A stretch of DNA of 64,000 nt, from assembly GCF_001551835.1 (NCBI RefSeq), contig NZ_LODL01000035.1:240610-304609 (forward strand), read 5' to 3'. Under the pieces are notes generated by a model. It had not been told where the DNA came from. It searched no databases and saw only the letters and a list, made by a program, of their open reading frames with translations. This stretch comes from Dechloromonas denitrificans. GTDB lineage: Bacteria; Pseudomonadota; Gammaproteobacteria; Burkholderiales; Rhodocyclaceae. Below are positions 38,338 through 47,671 of the stretch, one piece after another (position 1 is the stretch's first letter; each line of letters starts with the position of its first letter). A program made the position numbers and the translations under genes.

Positions 38338-39675
38338 ATGCCCAAAAAACTGTTCATCCGCACCTTTGGGTGCCAGATGAATGAGTACGACTCGGACAAG
38401 ATGGCCGACGTTCTCAATGCCGCCGAAGGCGTTGTCAAAACCGACAACCCTGAAGAGGCCGACATCATTCTGTTCAATACCTGCTCGGTGCGCGAAAAGG
38501 CGCAGGAGAAGGTTTTTCACGACCTTGGCCGGGTCAAGCACCTGAAGAAGCTGAATCCGAACCTGGTGATCGGAGTCGGCGGCTGCGTCGCCAGCCAGGA
38601 GGGCGACGCCATCGTCGCTCGCGCGCCTTACGTAGACGTGGTCTTCGGACCGCAAACCCTGCACCGCCTGCCGCAGCTGATTGCCGAACGCAAGGAGAAG
38701 GGCAAGGCGGCGGTTGACGTCTCTTTCCCGGAAATCGAGAAGTTCGATGCCATGCCGCCGGCCGAAGTCAAAGGCGCCTCGGCTTTCGTCTCGATCATGG
38801 AAGGCTGTTCGAAGTTCTGCACCTTCTGCATCGTGCCTTACACCCGTGGCGGCGAAGTGTCGCGCCCGTTCGACGACGTGCTGACCGAAGTGGCCGGCCT
38901 CGCTGCCAACGGCGTCGGCGAAGTGACACTGCTCGGCCAGAACGTCAACGCCTATCGCGGCGACATGGCGGAAACCGATGAGAAGGCCGACCTGGCGCTG
39001 TTGATCGAATACATCGCCGAAATTCCCGGCATCGAGCGCATCCGCTACACGACCTCGCATCCGCGCGAAATGAGCGATCGCCTGATCGAGACCTACCGCA
39101 AGGTGCCAAAGCTGGTCTCGCACCTGCACCTGCCGGTCCAGGCCGGCTCGGACCGCGTGCTGGCGGCGATGAAGCGCGGCTACATGACCATCGAGTACAA
39201 GTCGATCATCCGCAAGTTGCGCGCGGCGCGGCCGGACATTTCGCTGTCCTCCGACTTCATCGTCGGCTTCCCCGGCGAGACGGATGAGGACTTCGAGAAG
39301 ACGATGAAGCTGATCGACGATGTCGGCTTCGACAACTCCTTCTCCTTCATCTACAGCCCGCGCCCCGGCACCCCGGCCGTCGAGATGGATGATTCGACGC
39401 CGGCCGAGGTCAAATCGGCCCGCCTCTCGCGTCTGCAAAAGCGCATCGACGAACAGGCGCAGGTGATCAGCCAGGCCATGGTCGGCAGCATCCAGCGCGT
39501 CCTGGTCGAAGGCGTCTCGAAAAAGGACGCCCACGAACTGGCCGGGCGCACCGACAACAACCGTATCGTCAACTTCATCGGCAATCCGCGGCTGATCAAC
39601 ACCTTCGTCGATGTCCGCATCACGTCGGCCTTGCCGCATAGCCTGAGGGGCGAAATTGTCATCCGAGAAGACTAG
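38338..39675 (+). CDS. miaB: tRNA-2-methylthio-N6-dimethylallyladenosine synthase MiaB
   Basis: A 445-residue radical SAM methylthiotransferase acting on i6A37 of tRNA. The N-terminal UPF0004 domain holds the auxiliary cluster cysteines ([30 protein letters not shown]). The radical SAM motif is [15 protein letters not shown], and a TRAM domain ends the protein. The ATG at 38338 starts at the standard [13 protein letters not shown]. The phoH gene overlaps its end by 20 bases. First gene of miaB-phoH-ybeY-corC-lnt. Confidence 0.97.
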   Translation: MPKKLFIRTFGCQMNEYDSDKMADVLNAAEGVVKTDNPEEADIILFNTCSVREKAQEKVFHDLGRVKHLKKLNPNLVIGVGGCVASQEGDAIVARAPYVDVVFGPQTLHRLPQLIAERKEKGKAAVDVSFPEIEKFDAMPPAEVKGASAFVSIMEGCSKFCTFCIVPYTRGGEVSRPFDDVLTEVAGLAANGVGEVTLLGQNVNAYRGDMAETDEKADLALLIEYIAEIPGIERIRYTTSHPREMSDRLIETYRKVPKLVSHLHLPVQAGSDRVLAAMKRGYMTIEYKSIIRKLRAARPDISLSSDFIVGFPGETDEDFEKTMKLIDDVGFDNSFSFIYSPRPGTPAVEMDDSTPAEVKSARLSRLQKRIDEQAQVISQAMVGSIQRVLVEGVSKKDAHELAGRTDNNRIVNFIGNPRLINTFVDVRITSALPHSLRGEIVIRED

Positions 39676-40651
39676 AGCGGCACCGAAAAGCAAACCGGCG
39701 GAAGTCACGCTGGCGCCGGTCGACAACGTTTTGCTGGCCAATCTGTGTGGCCCGCTCGACGAGAACATCCGGCAGATCGAAACCGGCTTCGATGTCGTCA
39801 TTCGCCGGCGTAACGAGCGCTTTTCGATTTCCGGCGAAAAAGCCGGGTTGACCGCCGACGCCATCCGCCATTTCTACGGCATGGCCCGCGAGCCGCTGTC
39901 GGTCGATGAAATCCAGCTCGGCCTGATCGAACTGATCAACGCCCCGGTCCGCCGCATCTCGCGGAAGGCCGAAGGCCCGGTCGACGGGCCGCAACTGGTC
40001 ACCCGCAAGACCGAGTTGCACGGCCGTACGCCGCGCCAGGTCGCCTACCTGAAGGCGATCCAGGAACATGACATCACCTTCGGCATCGGCCCGGCCGGCA
40101 CCGGCAAGACCTACCTCGCCGTCGCTTCAGCCGTCGATGCCTTCGAGCGCGACCTGGTCGAGCGCATCATCCTGACCCGGCCGGCCGTCGAAGCCGGCGA
40201 GCGCCTCGGCTTCCTGCCCGGCGACCTGACCCAGAAGATCGACCCCTACCTGCGCCCGCTCTACGACGCGCTGTACGACCTGATGGGCCACGACCGGGTC
40301 AGCAAGCTCTACGAAAAGCGCGCCATCGAGATCGCCCCGCTCGCCTTCATGCGCGGCCGGACACTGAACCACGCCTTCATCATTCTCGACGAGGCGCAGA
40401 ACACGACGCCGGAGCAGATGAAGATGTTCCTGACCCGCATCGGCATCGGCGCCAAGGCCGTCGTCACCGGCGACATCACCCAGATCGACCTGCCCAAGGG
40501 GCAAAAGAGCGGCCTGCGCGAAGCGCACGATATCCTGAAGGGCGTGCGCGGCCTGGCCTTTACCGAATTTACCAAGGAAGACGTGGTCCGCCACCCGCTG
40601 GTCGCCCGCATCGTTGCCGCCTATGAATCCCACGCCAAGCAAACGCCTTAA
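39656..40651 (+). CDS. ybeZ: PhoH-like ATPase (YbeZ)
   Basis: A 331-residue PhoH-family protein with Walker [13 protein letters not shown], Walker [14 protein letters not shown] and the flanking [17 protein letters not shown]. YbeZ works with YbeY in rRNA metabolism. The start is taken as TTG at 39656, because the next ATG would remove a conserved region; this means a 20-base overlap with miaB. The end overlaps the start of ybeY. Confidence 0.94.
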   Translation: MSSEKTRAAPKSKPAEVTLAPVDNVLLANLCGPLDENIRQIETGFDVVIRRRNERFSISGEKAGLTADAIRHFYGMAREPLSVDEIQLGLIELINAPVRRISRKAEGPVDGPQLVTRKTELHGRTPRQVAYLKAIQEHDITFGIGPAGTGKTYLAVASAVDAFERDLVERIILTRPAVEAGERLGFLPGDLTQKIDPYLRPLYDALYDLMGHDRVSKLYEKRAIEIAPLAFMRGRTLNHAFIILDEAQNTTPEQMKMFLTRIGIGAKAVVTGDITQIDLPKGQKSGLREAHDILKGVRGLAFTEFTKEDVVRHPLVARIVAAYESHAKQTP

Positions 40652-41072
40652 CCTGTCCGTGCAATATGCCTGTAACCGCGACGGCTTACCCTTACGGGCA
40701 GATTTCGTGCGCTGGGCACGGGCGGCGCTGGTTGGCGGCGGCGAAGTCGCCATCCGCCTGGTCGACGCCGACGAGGGGCAGGCACTGAACAACGAGTACC
40801 GCGGCAAGGACTACGCGACCAACGTGCTGTCCTTTCCGTATGACACCGAACCGCTGGTGACGGGCGACCTGGTCATCTGTCCGAGCGTCGTGGCGCGCGA
40901 AGCGGCCGAGCAGAACAAGCCGCTGGACGCCCACTACGCCCACTTGGTGGTGCATGGTATGCTGCATTTGCAGGGCTGGGATCATGACAATGACGATGAT
41001 GCCGAGGCCATGGAAAATAAAGAAAGGGAGATTCTCGCCGCGATGGGTTATCCAGACCCGTATGCGGTTTAA
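40623..41072 (+). CDS. ybeY: Endoribonuclease YbeY
   Basis: A 149-residue metal-dependent RNase used in 16S rRNA 3' maturation and ribosome quality control. The zinc motif [11 protein letters not shown] (H-x3-H-x5-H) is complete, and [18 protein letters not shown] is the family signature. The ATG at 40623 lies inside the phoH end (29-base overlap), showing coupling; a TTG nine bases earlier is possible. Confidence 0.95.
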   Translation: MNPTPSKRLNLSVQYACNRDGLPLRADFVRWARAALVGGGEVAIRLVDADEGQALNNEYRGKDYATNVLSFPYDTEPLVTGDLVICPSVVAREAAEQNKPLDAHYAHLVVHGMLHLQGWDHDNDDDAEAMENKEREILAAMGYPDPYAV

Positions 41073-41077
41073 ACATC

Positions 41078-41929
41078 ATGGATAGTGACAGTAAACCGAG
41101 TTTTATCGAACGACTGACTTCCCTGCTGCTGCGCGAACCTGAAGATCGCGAGCAGCTACTTGAAATATTGCACGCTGCCTACGAGCGCAACCTGATGGAC
41201 GCCGATGCGCTGACCATCATTGAAGGTGCGCTGGCCGCTTCCGACACCCGGGTGACCGACGTGATGATTCCGCGGGCCCAGATGGACGTCATCGACGTCG
41301 ATGACCCGATGAGCGAAATCGTCCCCGTCGTCATCGAAGCCGCCCACTCGCGCTTTCCGGTGGTCGATGGCGACCGCGACAAGGTGCTCGGCATCCTGCT
41401 CGCCAAGGATCTGCTGCGCATCCACACCGAAGAGAGTTTCGATTTGCGCGACTGGCTGCGCCCGGCCGTCTTCATCCCCGAATCGAAGCGGCTGAACGTG
41501 CTGCTCCGCGAATTCCGCGTTTCGCGCAACCACATGGCGATCGTCGTCAATGAATATGGCGGCGTCGCCGGCCTGGTCACCATCGAGGACGTACTCGAAC
41601 AGATCGTCGGCGACATCGAGGACGAATACGACTTCGACGAAGCACACGACAACATCCGTCTCGATGCCTCCGGCCGTTACCGGGTCAAGGCACGGACCGA
41701 AATCGAGGACTTCAACGAGGCATTCACGACGAAATTCTCCGACGAGGAATTCGATACCGTCGGCGGACTGGTCCTCCGTCACCTCGGCCGCGTCCCGAAA
41801 CGCAACGAGATCGTCGACATCGAAGGCGTCCGCTTCCAGGTCCTGCGCGCCGACAGCCGCCGCCTGTACACGCTACTGGTCACCCCGCCGCCCAAATCCG
41901 AAGCCGGTGCTGAAGACTTTACTGGCTAG
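41078..41929 (+). CDS. corC: CorC/HlyC-family CBS-domain protein
   Basis: A 283-residue cytoplasmic protein: two CBS domains (about 65-190; RVTDVMIPRAQMDVIDVDD and NHMAIVVNEYGGVAGLVTIEDVLEQIVG) followed by a CorC_HlyC transporter-associated domain. Linked to Mg2+/Co2+ efflux and envelope integrity. Position between ybeY and lnt is conserved. The lnt start lies inside its last codons. Confidence 0.93.
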   Translation: MDSDSKPSFIERLTSLLLREPEDREQLLEILHAAYERNLMDADALTIIEGALAASDTRVTDVMIPRAQMDVIDVDDPMSEIVPVVIEAAHSRFPVVDGDRDKVLGILLAKDLLRIHTEESFDLRDWLRPAVFIPESKRLNVLLREFRVSRNHMAIVVNEYGGVAGLVTIEDVLEQIVGDIEDEYDFDEAHDNIRLDASGRYRVKARTEIEDFNEAFTTKFSDEEFDTVGGLVLRHLGRVPKRNEIVDIEGVRFQVLRADSRRLYTLLVTPPPKSEAGAEDFTG

Positions 41930-43376
41930 ACACCCGGCAGTGCGCTACCTCATCGCCGCAACCATAGGGGTCGCCGGCGTGCTGTGCTTCGCCCCTTTCG
42001 GCCTGTTCTGGCTGGCCCCGCTGATCTGGCTCGGCCTCTTCCAGCTGCTGTGCAGCGCCGGAACGACGCGGCAGGCGGCCCTGAGCGGCCTGGCGTTCGG
42101 CCTCGGCTTCTTCCTGACCGGCGTTTCCTGGGTTTACGTCAGCCTCTCCGTCTTCGGCGGCATGCCGTGGTGGCTGGCCGGACCGGCCGCCTTCCTGTTC
42201 TGTGCCGTGATGGCGCTGTTCCCGATGCTGGCCGGCGGCATTTTCAAACGCTGGCAGCCGAACGGCTTGTGGCGGCAGGCGCTCTGCTTCGCGGCGCTGA
42301 TTGCTGCGGTCGACTGGCTGAGAAGCTGGATTTTCACAGGCTTTCCCTGGCTCGCCCTCGGCTATTCACAAGCCGCGCCCAGCCCCCTGAGCGGCTTCGC
42401 GCCGCTGCTGGGGGTGCATGGCCTGTCACTGCTCGTCGCCCTGAGCGGCGCCCTGCTCGTCCGCTGGCGGACCGGGGTGATCTTCGCGACGCTGCTGATC
42501 ATCAGCGGCTTCGTGCTGCGCCAAGTGCCGTGGACGGCGCCGGTCGGCGAACCGGTCAGCGTCGCGCTGATCCAGGGCAATGTGCCGCAGGAAATGAAGT
42601 TCCGGCCGGAAGCATTCCTGCGCACGCTGAGCCTTTATCAACAACTGATCGAGCAGAACCCGGCGCAACTGACCATATTGCCGGAAACGGCGTTGCCGAT
42701 CTTCTTCAACCAGTTGCCGCCGATGTATGTCGAACGCCTGCAAAAGGCCGTCTGGGCGCATGGCGGCGACCTGATTACCGGCACCCTGAGCGGCGACCCC
42801 GATGCTTACTGGAACAGCGCGGTCAGCCTCGGCGTCTCGCCGACCCAGGTGTACAGCAAGCGCCACCTGGTGCCCTTCGGCGAGTTCATTCCGCCCGGCT
42901 TCGCGTGGTTCATGGCGCACGCCAACATTCCGATGTCGTCCTTCTCACGCGGCCCGGAAAACCAGCCGCCGCTCGCCGTCGCCGGCCAGAAGGTGGCGGT
43001 CAACATCTGCTACGAGGATGTTTTCGGCGAGGAACTGATCGGCGTGCTGACCCAGGCCGGCATCCTGGCCAACCTGTCGAATACCGCCTGGTTCGGCCAT
43101 TCGCTGGCCCAGCCGCAGCATTTGCAGATCGCCCAGATGCGCGCCGCCGAAACCGGCCGCCCGATGTTGCGGGCGACCAATACCGGGATGACCGCCATCG
43201 TCTCGGCCAGCGGCAAGGTGCAGGCGGTGCTGCCGGCGTTCACCACCGGCGTGCTGCGCGGCGAAGTGCGCGCCCATCAGGGGCTGACGCCCTACGCCCG
43301 CTTCGGCAACTACGCTTTCCTGCTGCTCGCCGGCCTCTGCCTGCTGTTCAGCCAGCTGCCGTCACGCCGGCGCTAA
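41907..43376 (+). CDS. lnt: Apolipoprotein N-acyltransferase
   Basis: Inner membrane enzyme of 489 residues that adds the third acyl chain to lipoproteins. Six to seven N-terminal membrane segments lead into a nitrilase-like domain with the catalytic Glu in ILPETALP, Lys in SKRHLVPFGEF and Cys in NICYEDVFGEE. The start is taken as GTG at 41907, overlapping corC by 23 bases; a second GTG at 41940 is also possible. Final gene of the miaB operon, convergent with the transglycosylase gene. Confidence 0.94.
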   Translation: MLKTLLARHPAVRYLIAATIGVAGVLCFAPFGLFWLAPLIWLGLFQLLCSAGTTRQAALSGLAFGLGFFLTGVSWVYVSLSVFGGMPWWLAGPAAFLFCAVMALFPMLAGGIFKRWQPNGLWRQALCFAALIAAVDWLRSWIFTGFPWLALGYSQAAPSPLSGFAPLLGVHGLSLLVALSGALLVRWRTGVIFATLLIISGFVLRQVPWTAPVGEPVSVALIQGNVPQEMKFRPEAFLRTLSLYQQLIEQNPAQLTILPETALPIFFNQLPPMYVERLQKAVWAHGGDLITGTLSGDPDAYWNSAVSLGVSPTQVYSKRHLVPFGEFIPPGFAWFMAHANIPMSSFSRGPENQPPLAVAGQKVAVNICYEDVFGEELIGVLTQAGILANLSNTAWFGHSLAQPQHLQIAQMRAAETGRPMLRATNTGMTAIVSASGKVQAVLPAFTTGVLRGEVRAHQGLTPYARFGNYAFLLLAGLCLLFSQLPSRRR

Positions 43377-43384
43377 CGACTGTT

Positions 43385-44080
43385 TCAGGTCGTCCGCAGC
43401 CGCTGCGTCGCCTGTTCCAGGCGTTGCTTCTCGGCCAGCACTTTCAATGAGTAGCGCCGTTCCGGGTCGTTGCTGGCACCGCCGAACTGCTGCAGGCCAT
43501 CTTCCAGCCCGCCGTTACGGCTAATCGATTCTTTCAGCACGCGCGCCCCGACCTGGACATTGGTCACCGGATCGAGGAAGGCGGCGGGAGCCGCTTCATC
43601 CGGCAACTTGTCGAGATGGAAGCGCGGCACGACCTGCATCAGGCCCTGGGCACCGAACACGCTCTGCGAAAAGGGATTGAAGCCGGACTCGACGCCGATC
43701 ACCGCGATGATCAGCAGCGGGTCGAGGTGCAACTCGCGGCCGACCGTCTGCGCCGTCGCGAAGATCGGCTGCAAGGCGTCGGTGGACACCCGGTAACGCC
43801 GGGAAACGTAATCCAGCGCACCGCGCATCCGCGGATTGAGGGCCGAGGGCGTTGCCTCGGACGGCGGACTTTCCGGCTCTTCGACGGCGGCAACGGCCGC
43901 CGCTTCACTGACCGGGGCAGCCGACTTCAGGCTGTCCGACACATTGAGATAACCGCTCAGCAAGCCGAGCAGCACAAAAACAAAAACCAGCCCGGCCGCC
44001 ATCAGAAATTTCTGGAGCAGGACATAAACGACTGTTGAGACCCGCTGTACGGCGGGAGAGAGAGTAGTCGAAGCGAACAT
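43385..44080 (-). CDS. Membrane-anchored lytic transglycosylase (SLT domain)
   Basis: A 231-residue protein with one membrane anchor (about 26-46), an Ala/Pro/Glu-rich linker (47-85) and an SLT domain with catalytic Glu in VIGVESGFNPFSQSV and the GAQGLMQVVP motif. It cleaves peptidoglycan glycan strands in the periplasm while anchored in the inner membrane. AAGGAGG precedes the ATG, and a strong promoter lies about 160 bases upstream. Confidence 0.9.
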   Translation of the reverse strand: MFASTTLSPAVQRVSTVVYVLLQKFLMAAGLVFVFVLLGLLSGYLNVSDSLKSAAPVSEAAAVAAVEEPESPPSEATPSALNPRMRGALDYVSRRYRVSTDALQPIFATAQTVGRELHLDPLLIIAVIGVESGFNPFSQSVFGAQGLMQVVPRFHLDKLPDEAAPAAFLDPVTNVQVGARVLKESISRNGGLEDGLQQFGGASNDPERRYSLKVLAEKQRLEQATQRLRTT

Positions 44081-44145
44081 GCGACCTCCTTCACTGTTGC
44101 CACTACCGAAAACATCTCCGGCAGCGAACGGTTACAGGGGGTACG

Positions 44146-44223
44146 ACATCGGCGAGGGCGGGGGAAAGTGGCAAGCGGCCGAAACCCGCAAGGCACCAGG
44201 GCTGGCGCCGGAAAAACCGATGT
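44146..44223 (-). ncRNA. Candidate structured leader of the lytic transglycosylase mRNA
   Basis: ACATCGG and CCGATGT, 64 bases apart, form a closing stem. Inside are two hairpins: GGCGCCA-GCCC-TGGTGCC and GCGG-loop-CCGC (minus-strand reading). This is a multi-branch layout 66 bases before the gene. No known riboswitch class was recognised. Confidence 0.3.
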
Positions 44224-44243
44224 TGCACCGCAACACGAATCGC

Positions 44244-44272
44244 ACTCTATTGATTTAATTGAATATTGTCAA
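44244..44272 (-). promoter_or_regulatory. Sigma-70 promoter of the lytic transglycosylase gene
   Basis: On the minus strand TTGACA (44267-44272), a 17-base AT-rich spacer and TAGAGT (44244-44249). Transcription would start near 44237, giving a 155-base leader. Confidence 0.7.
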
Positions 44273-44395
44273 CAAACACCGGCCAGGCTTCGCCTAAAAA
44301 TGTTGCACAAACACCAACACACCGGGCGCCAGGCCGCATGTCGACAGGCTCCCGGTGCATCTCGGCGCGGGCAAAAAAAGATCGCCCGCCGCCCC

Positions 44396-46912
44396 TCAGG
44401 CCACCTCGACCAGACGCCGGACCATGCCCGCGATGCCATCGACCTCGACCAGTTCGCCATCCCTCAGTTGGTCGACGATACCGGGCAGATTGACCACCGC
44501 CGGCAAGGCGAATTCGCGGGCGACGATGGCGCCGTGCGACAGGTAACCGCCGGTTTCGACGACCAGGCCGCCGGCCTTGAGGAACAGCGGCGTCCAGCCG
44601 GGATCGGTGGACGGCGCGACGAGAATCTCGCCCGGCTGCAGCGCCAGCCCCTCGGCTGGATGGCGCAGCCGGCGGACCCGGCCACGCGCCACGCCGGTCC
44701 CGGTGGCGACGCCACGGAAACCTCCCGCCTCGTCCGGTTTTGCCGGTTTTTCATCGGTCGACCGCAGCACCGGCAACGCCTGGCCAGCCGGCGCCAGTGC
44801 CAGCCATTCGCGCGCTTCGGTCGCCTGCCAGCGGGCGAACCACGCGCTGCGTTCGGCGACGCGGGCACGCAAGCCAAGCCGTGACAGGTGGCCGCCAGCG
44901 TAGCGTTCGACCTCGCTGGGCATCAGGTGAAAGATCTCGTCGGGCCGGTCGAGTACCCCTTCGCCGACCAGCCGCTCGCCGATCAGCAGCCAGAGCCGCC
45001 GCCCGGCGGCGAGCAGGGCGATGATCGCGCTGCGCGCCGCCTCGCGCCGGTTGCTGTCGCGATTGGCGGCCTTGACCTGGGCGCGCAGCAAGGGCCGGTA
45101 CCAGAACGGCAGTTCGCGTTTGATCCGTTGCCAGGCCGCGTTGGCCGCCGCGTGCTGGCGGGCACGCAGCGCGGCGGCATCGACCTCGGCCAGCGCCGGC
45201 AACTGCTCGAGCAGTTGTTCGGGCTCCTCATGCCAGCGCGGACTACGCAGGTAGGTCTCGTAATGGCCGCGATGGCCATAGCGGTCGAGAAAAGCGGCGA
45301 AGGCCTCGGCAAATTCCGGGTCGTCCTGCGGTCGACCGCCGGTTTTGGCCGATTTTGCCTGGCGGGCCAGGTCGAGCAAGGCGTACCCCTGCTCGGCCGT
45401 CACGCTCGGCTCGCCACCGGCCAGCAGCGCCGCCCCGAGCGCCGCGCTCTCGCCGGGAAAAGCACGCTCCAGCGTGTCGAGCAGCAGGCTCAGGCTGCCG
45501 CCCCCCGAGCCTTGCAGGAAGAACATGCCGGCAAACTCCCGGGCGGGCTTGAGCACGCGCAGTAGCAAGGCCGTGATCTCCTCATTGCACTCCGGCAGGG
45601 GCACATCCCGTAGTTGCCGGGCAATGGCCCGCGCCTGGGCGACTTCCGCATCGCCCCGCCGCCCCATCGCCGGCGCCTGGCGCAGGTAACGCAGCGTGTT
45701 GGCGATCCGGCCCAGACGTTCGCGCCAGTTCGGCGGCGTGCTCGCGATAACCGGCTGATGACCGCCCATCAGGGCATTGAAGCGCTCGGGCAGCAGGCCG
45801 ATGCCGTCCCAGGCCTCCCACTGCAGGATCGAGGCTTCGAGGTAGAGCCGCCCATCGAACAGTCCGGCACGCTGGACGCCGGGCAACAGCGGGTAGCCGG
45901 CCAGCTTCCAGCCCTGTTCGAGCAGATCGTTGCAGCCGCGCCGCGAGAAATTCCAGTCCATCGCCTGCAGAGGCTCGGGCATGATTTCGCAGGTATTGCC
46001 GCGCGTCCAAAGCGCCGGCTGGCCGCGCAGGGCCGGGTAGGTGTAGTGCGGCCGCCGCGTCACCGGCCGGGCCTGGGTCAGCCAGAATTGCCCGCCGTCC
46101 CAGACCCATTCCAAATCGTAGAACGGCGCCACGAAATCGCAGGCGACCGCCGCATCGCGCAGCAGTGCGGCCAGGCGCTCCGCCTGCCCGGCGTCGAACA
46201 CTGCCGCCTGTGCCTTTGCCGGTGGCAATGACTCGCGCACGGTGCCGCCCGCCGCGGCTGGCCGGCTGATCGTCGCCTTGCTGCCGATCCGCGTTTCGAT
46301 CAAGCGCCAGGTATCGCTGCTGTCCTCGGCGAAGACATATTCGTCGCCCGCCGCCTCGCCGCCGACCAGGCTTTCGCCCAGGCCCCAGTTGGCGTGCACG
46401 ATGATCCGGTCTTCGCGGCCGCTGGCCGGGTCGCAGGTGAAGGCGATGCCCGAGGCCTCGGCCGCCAGCAGCGGCATGACGACGACGGCCATCGCCACGT
46501 CGCCAGCGATGCCCAGCCGCTGGCGGTAAGCCGCTGCCGTCGGCGTATCGAGCGAAGCCCAGACCTCGGCAATCGCTGCGGTCAACGCCGAAAAATCGCC
46601 AATATTCAGACAGGAGCGGTAGATGCCGGCGAACGACGCCGCTGCCGCATCCTCGCCAAGCGCTGACGAGCGCACGGCCAGCGGCTTATCCAGCCAGCCG
46701 CGTGCGGTCAGTTCGGCCTGCAACAGCCGCTGCAGTTCGAGCGGCACACCGGCCCCGCGCAGCCGGCTCCAGGCGGCCGGAATCACGAAAAAGTCGGGCA
46801 CCGGCAGGCCGTAGCGCAACAACAGCCCGAGCTGGCGCCCCTTGCCACCGACCACCTGCGGCGGCGTGTCGGCAGCAGCCGTCGCCGGAACCAACCCCAT
46901 CTCCGGGCTCAT
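44396..46912 (-). CDS. PEP-utilising / rifampicin phosphotransferase-like enzyme
   Basis: An 838-residue protein with an N-terminal PPDK-type ATP-grasp domain (about 20-310; VVGGKGRQLGLLLRYGLPVP, AVRSSALGEDAAAASFAG, IAFTCDPASGREDRI), a central region of about 400 residues unlike PEP synthase, and a C-terminal swivelling domain with the phospho-histidine H793 in GGYLSHGAIVARE. The order ATP-binding, substrate domain, His domain, with no PEP/pyruvate barrel, matches rifampicin phosphotransferase and phenylphosphate synthase-type enzymes. The substrate is unknown. A TetR gene overlaps its start by four bases and probably controls it. Confidence 0.83.
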   Translation of the reverse strand: MSPEMGLVPATAAADTPPQVVGGKGRQLGLLLRYGLPVPDFFVIPAAWSRLRGAGVPLELQRLLQAELTARGWLDKPLAVRSSALGEDAAAASFAGIYRSCLNIGDFSALTAAIAEVWASLDTPTAAAYRQRLGIAGDVAMAVVVMPLLAAEASGIAFTCDPASGREDRIIVHANWGLGESLVGGEAAGDEYVFAEDSSDTWRLIETRIGSKATISRPAAAGGTVRESLPPAKAQAAVFDAGQAERLAALLRDAAVACDFVAPFYDLEWVWDGGQFWLTQARPVTRRPHYTYPALRGQPALWTRGNTCEIMPEPLQAMDWNFSRRGCNDLLEQGWKLAGYPLLPGVQRAGLFDGRLYLEASILQWEAWDGIGLLPERFNALMGGHQPVIASTPPNWRERLGRIANTLRYLRQAPAMGRRGDAEVAQARAIARQLRDVPLPECNEEITALLLRVLKPAREFAGMFFLQGSGGGSLSLLLDTLERAFPGESAALGAALLAGGEPSVTAEQGYALLDLARQAKSAKTGGRPQDDPEFAEAFAAFLDRYGHRGHYETYLRSPRWHEEPEQLLEQLPALAEVDAAALRARQHAAANAAWQRIKRELPFWYRPLLRAQVKAANRDSNRREAARSAIIALLAAGRRLWLLIGERLVGEGVLDRPDEIFHLMPSEVERYAGGHLSRLGLRARVAERSAWFARWQATEAREWLALAPAGQALPVLRSTDEKPAKPDEAGGFRGVATGTGVARGRVRRLRHPAEGLALQPGEILVAPSTDPGWTPLFLKAGGLVVETGGYLSHGAIVAREFALPAVVNLPGIVDQLRDGELVEVDGIAGMVRRLVEVA

Positions 46913-47538
46913 GACCGCCCTCCCATGCCGTTGCAGACCAGATCGAGCATGGTCGCCAGTTCGTCGGCCAGCGCCAGGCGCTCGTCAGTCAGGCAGCGCA
47001 GCAGCGTCGCCAGATGGGCAAATTGCAAATGCATCGCCAGCAGCGCGACCGGCAGGTCGGCGCGGAATTCGCCGGCCGCCTGGCCCTGGGCGATCAGCTC
47101 GCTGAAGATCGCTTCCATGCCGCTGCGCTCGCGCCCTTCGGCCGGCAGCCGGGAATCGCTCAGGCGAAAGCGGGTGTAGGGCAGCAGAAAGGCGCGCCGG
47201 CTCTCGCACCAGGCCGCCTGCAATTCGAGAAAGCGGGCCAGCCGCGCCCGCCCCGGTGCCGCCCGGGCCAGTTCTGGCTGGATGTCCGGCCAGGCGGCGC
47301 GTAGTTCGCGATGAAAGACATGGCGCAGCAAGGCTTCCTTGACCGGGAAATGCCGGTACAGCGTGACCTTGGAGAGATCGGCCGCTTCGGCGATGCGCTC
47401 CATCGTTACCACCTCGAAGCCCTCGGCCTCGAACAACGCCCAGGCGGTATCGGCAATATGGTCGAGTTGTTGTTGGCGCTTGCGTTCGCGGCGACCGGGC
47501 GGCTCGTCTCCACTTTGGGGCATGCGATGCATCGGCAT
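46909..47538 (-). CDS. TetR-family transcription regulator
   Basis: A 209-residue regulator. The N-terminal helix-turn-helix (ALFEAEGFEVVTMERIAEAADLSKVTLYRHF seen in parts as VTMERIAEAA and SKVTLYRHFP) is typical of TetR. The ligand domain is not specific to a known drug. It overlaps the downstream rifampicin-phosphotransferase-like gene (ATGA). GAGGAC lies before the ATG at 47538; ATGs at 47532 and 47523 are alternatives. A 13-bp palindrome upstream may be its operator. Confidence 0.88.
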   Translation of the reverse strand: MPMHRMPQSGDEPPGRRERKRQQQLDHIADTAWALFEAEGFEVVTMERIAEAADLSKVTLYRHFPVKEALLRHVFHRELRAAWPDIQPELARAAPGRARLARFLELQAAWCESRRAFLLPYTRFRLSDSRLPAEGRERSGMEAIFSELIAQGQAAGEFRADLPVALLAMHLQFAHLATLLRCLTDERLALADELATMLDLVCNGMGGRS

Positions 47539-47573
47539 AATGGCGTCCTCAATAAAATAACTTCGTTAATTAT

Positions 47574-47586
47574 TGAACGACGTTCA
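47574..47586. promoter_or_regulatory. Palindrome upstream of the TetR gene (candidate operator)
   Basis: TGAACGACGTTCA is a perfect odd palindrome 36 bases before the TetR start, in an AT-rich stretch between it and the divergent glyQ. Position and symmetry suit TetR autoregulation. Confidence 0.5.
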
Positions 47587-47671
47587 TTATTTTTCAAGCA
47601 TTGCGCCACTCTGACCAAGGCCGCTAAAAGCTTGTAAAATTCAAGGTCTTCCGTCTTTTCGAGTGCGTCCG

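Larger units (their letters stand above)
44081..44395. other. Leader and intergenic region between the transglycosylase and the PEP-utilising enzyme genes
   Basis: About 315 bases without a protein gene. It holds the transglycosylase promoter, a structured leader with a closing stem, a TGTTGC-ACC-GCAACA hairpin (44221-44235), and a hairpin near the end of the upstream gene (GCGGGC, A-rich loop, GCCCGC at about 44367-44389). Confidence 0.6.
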
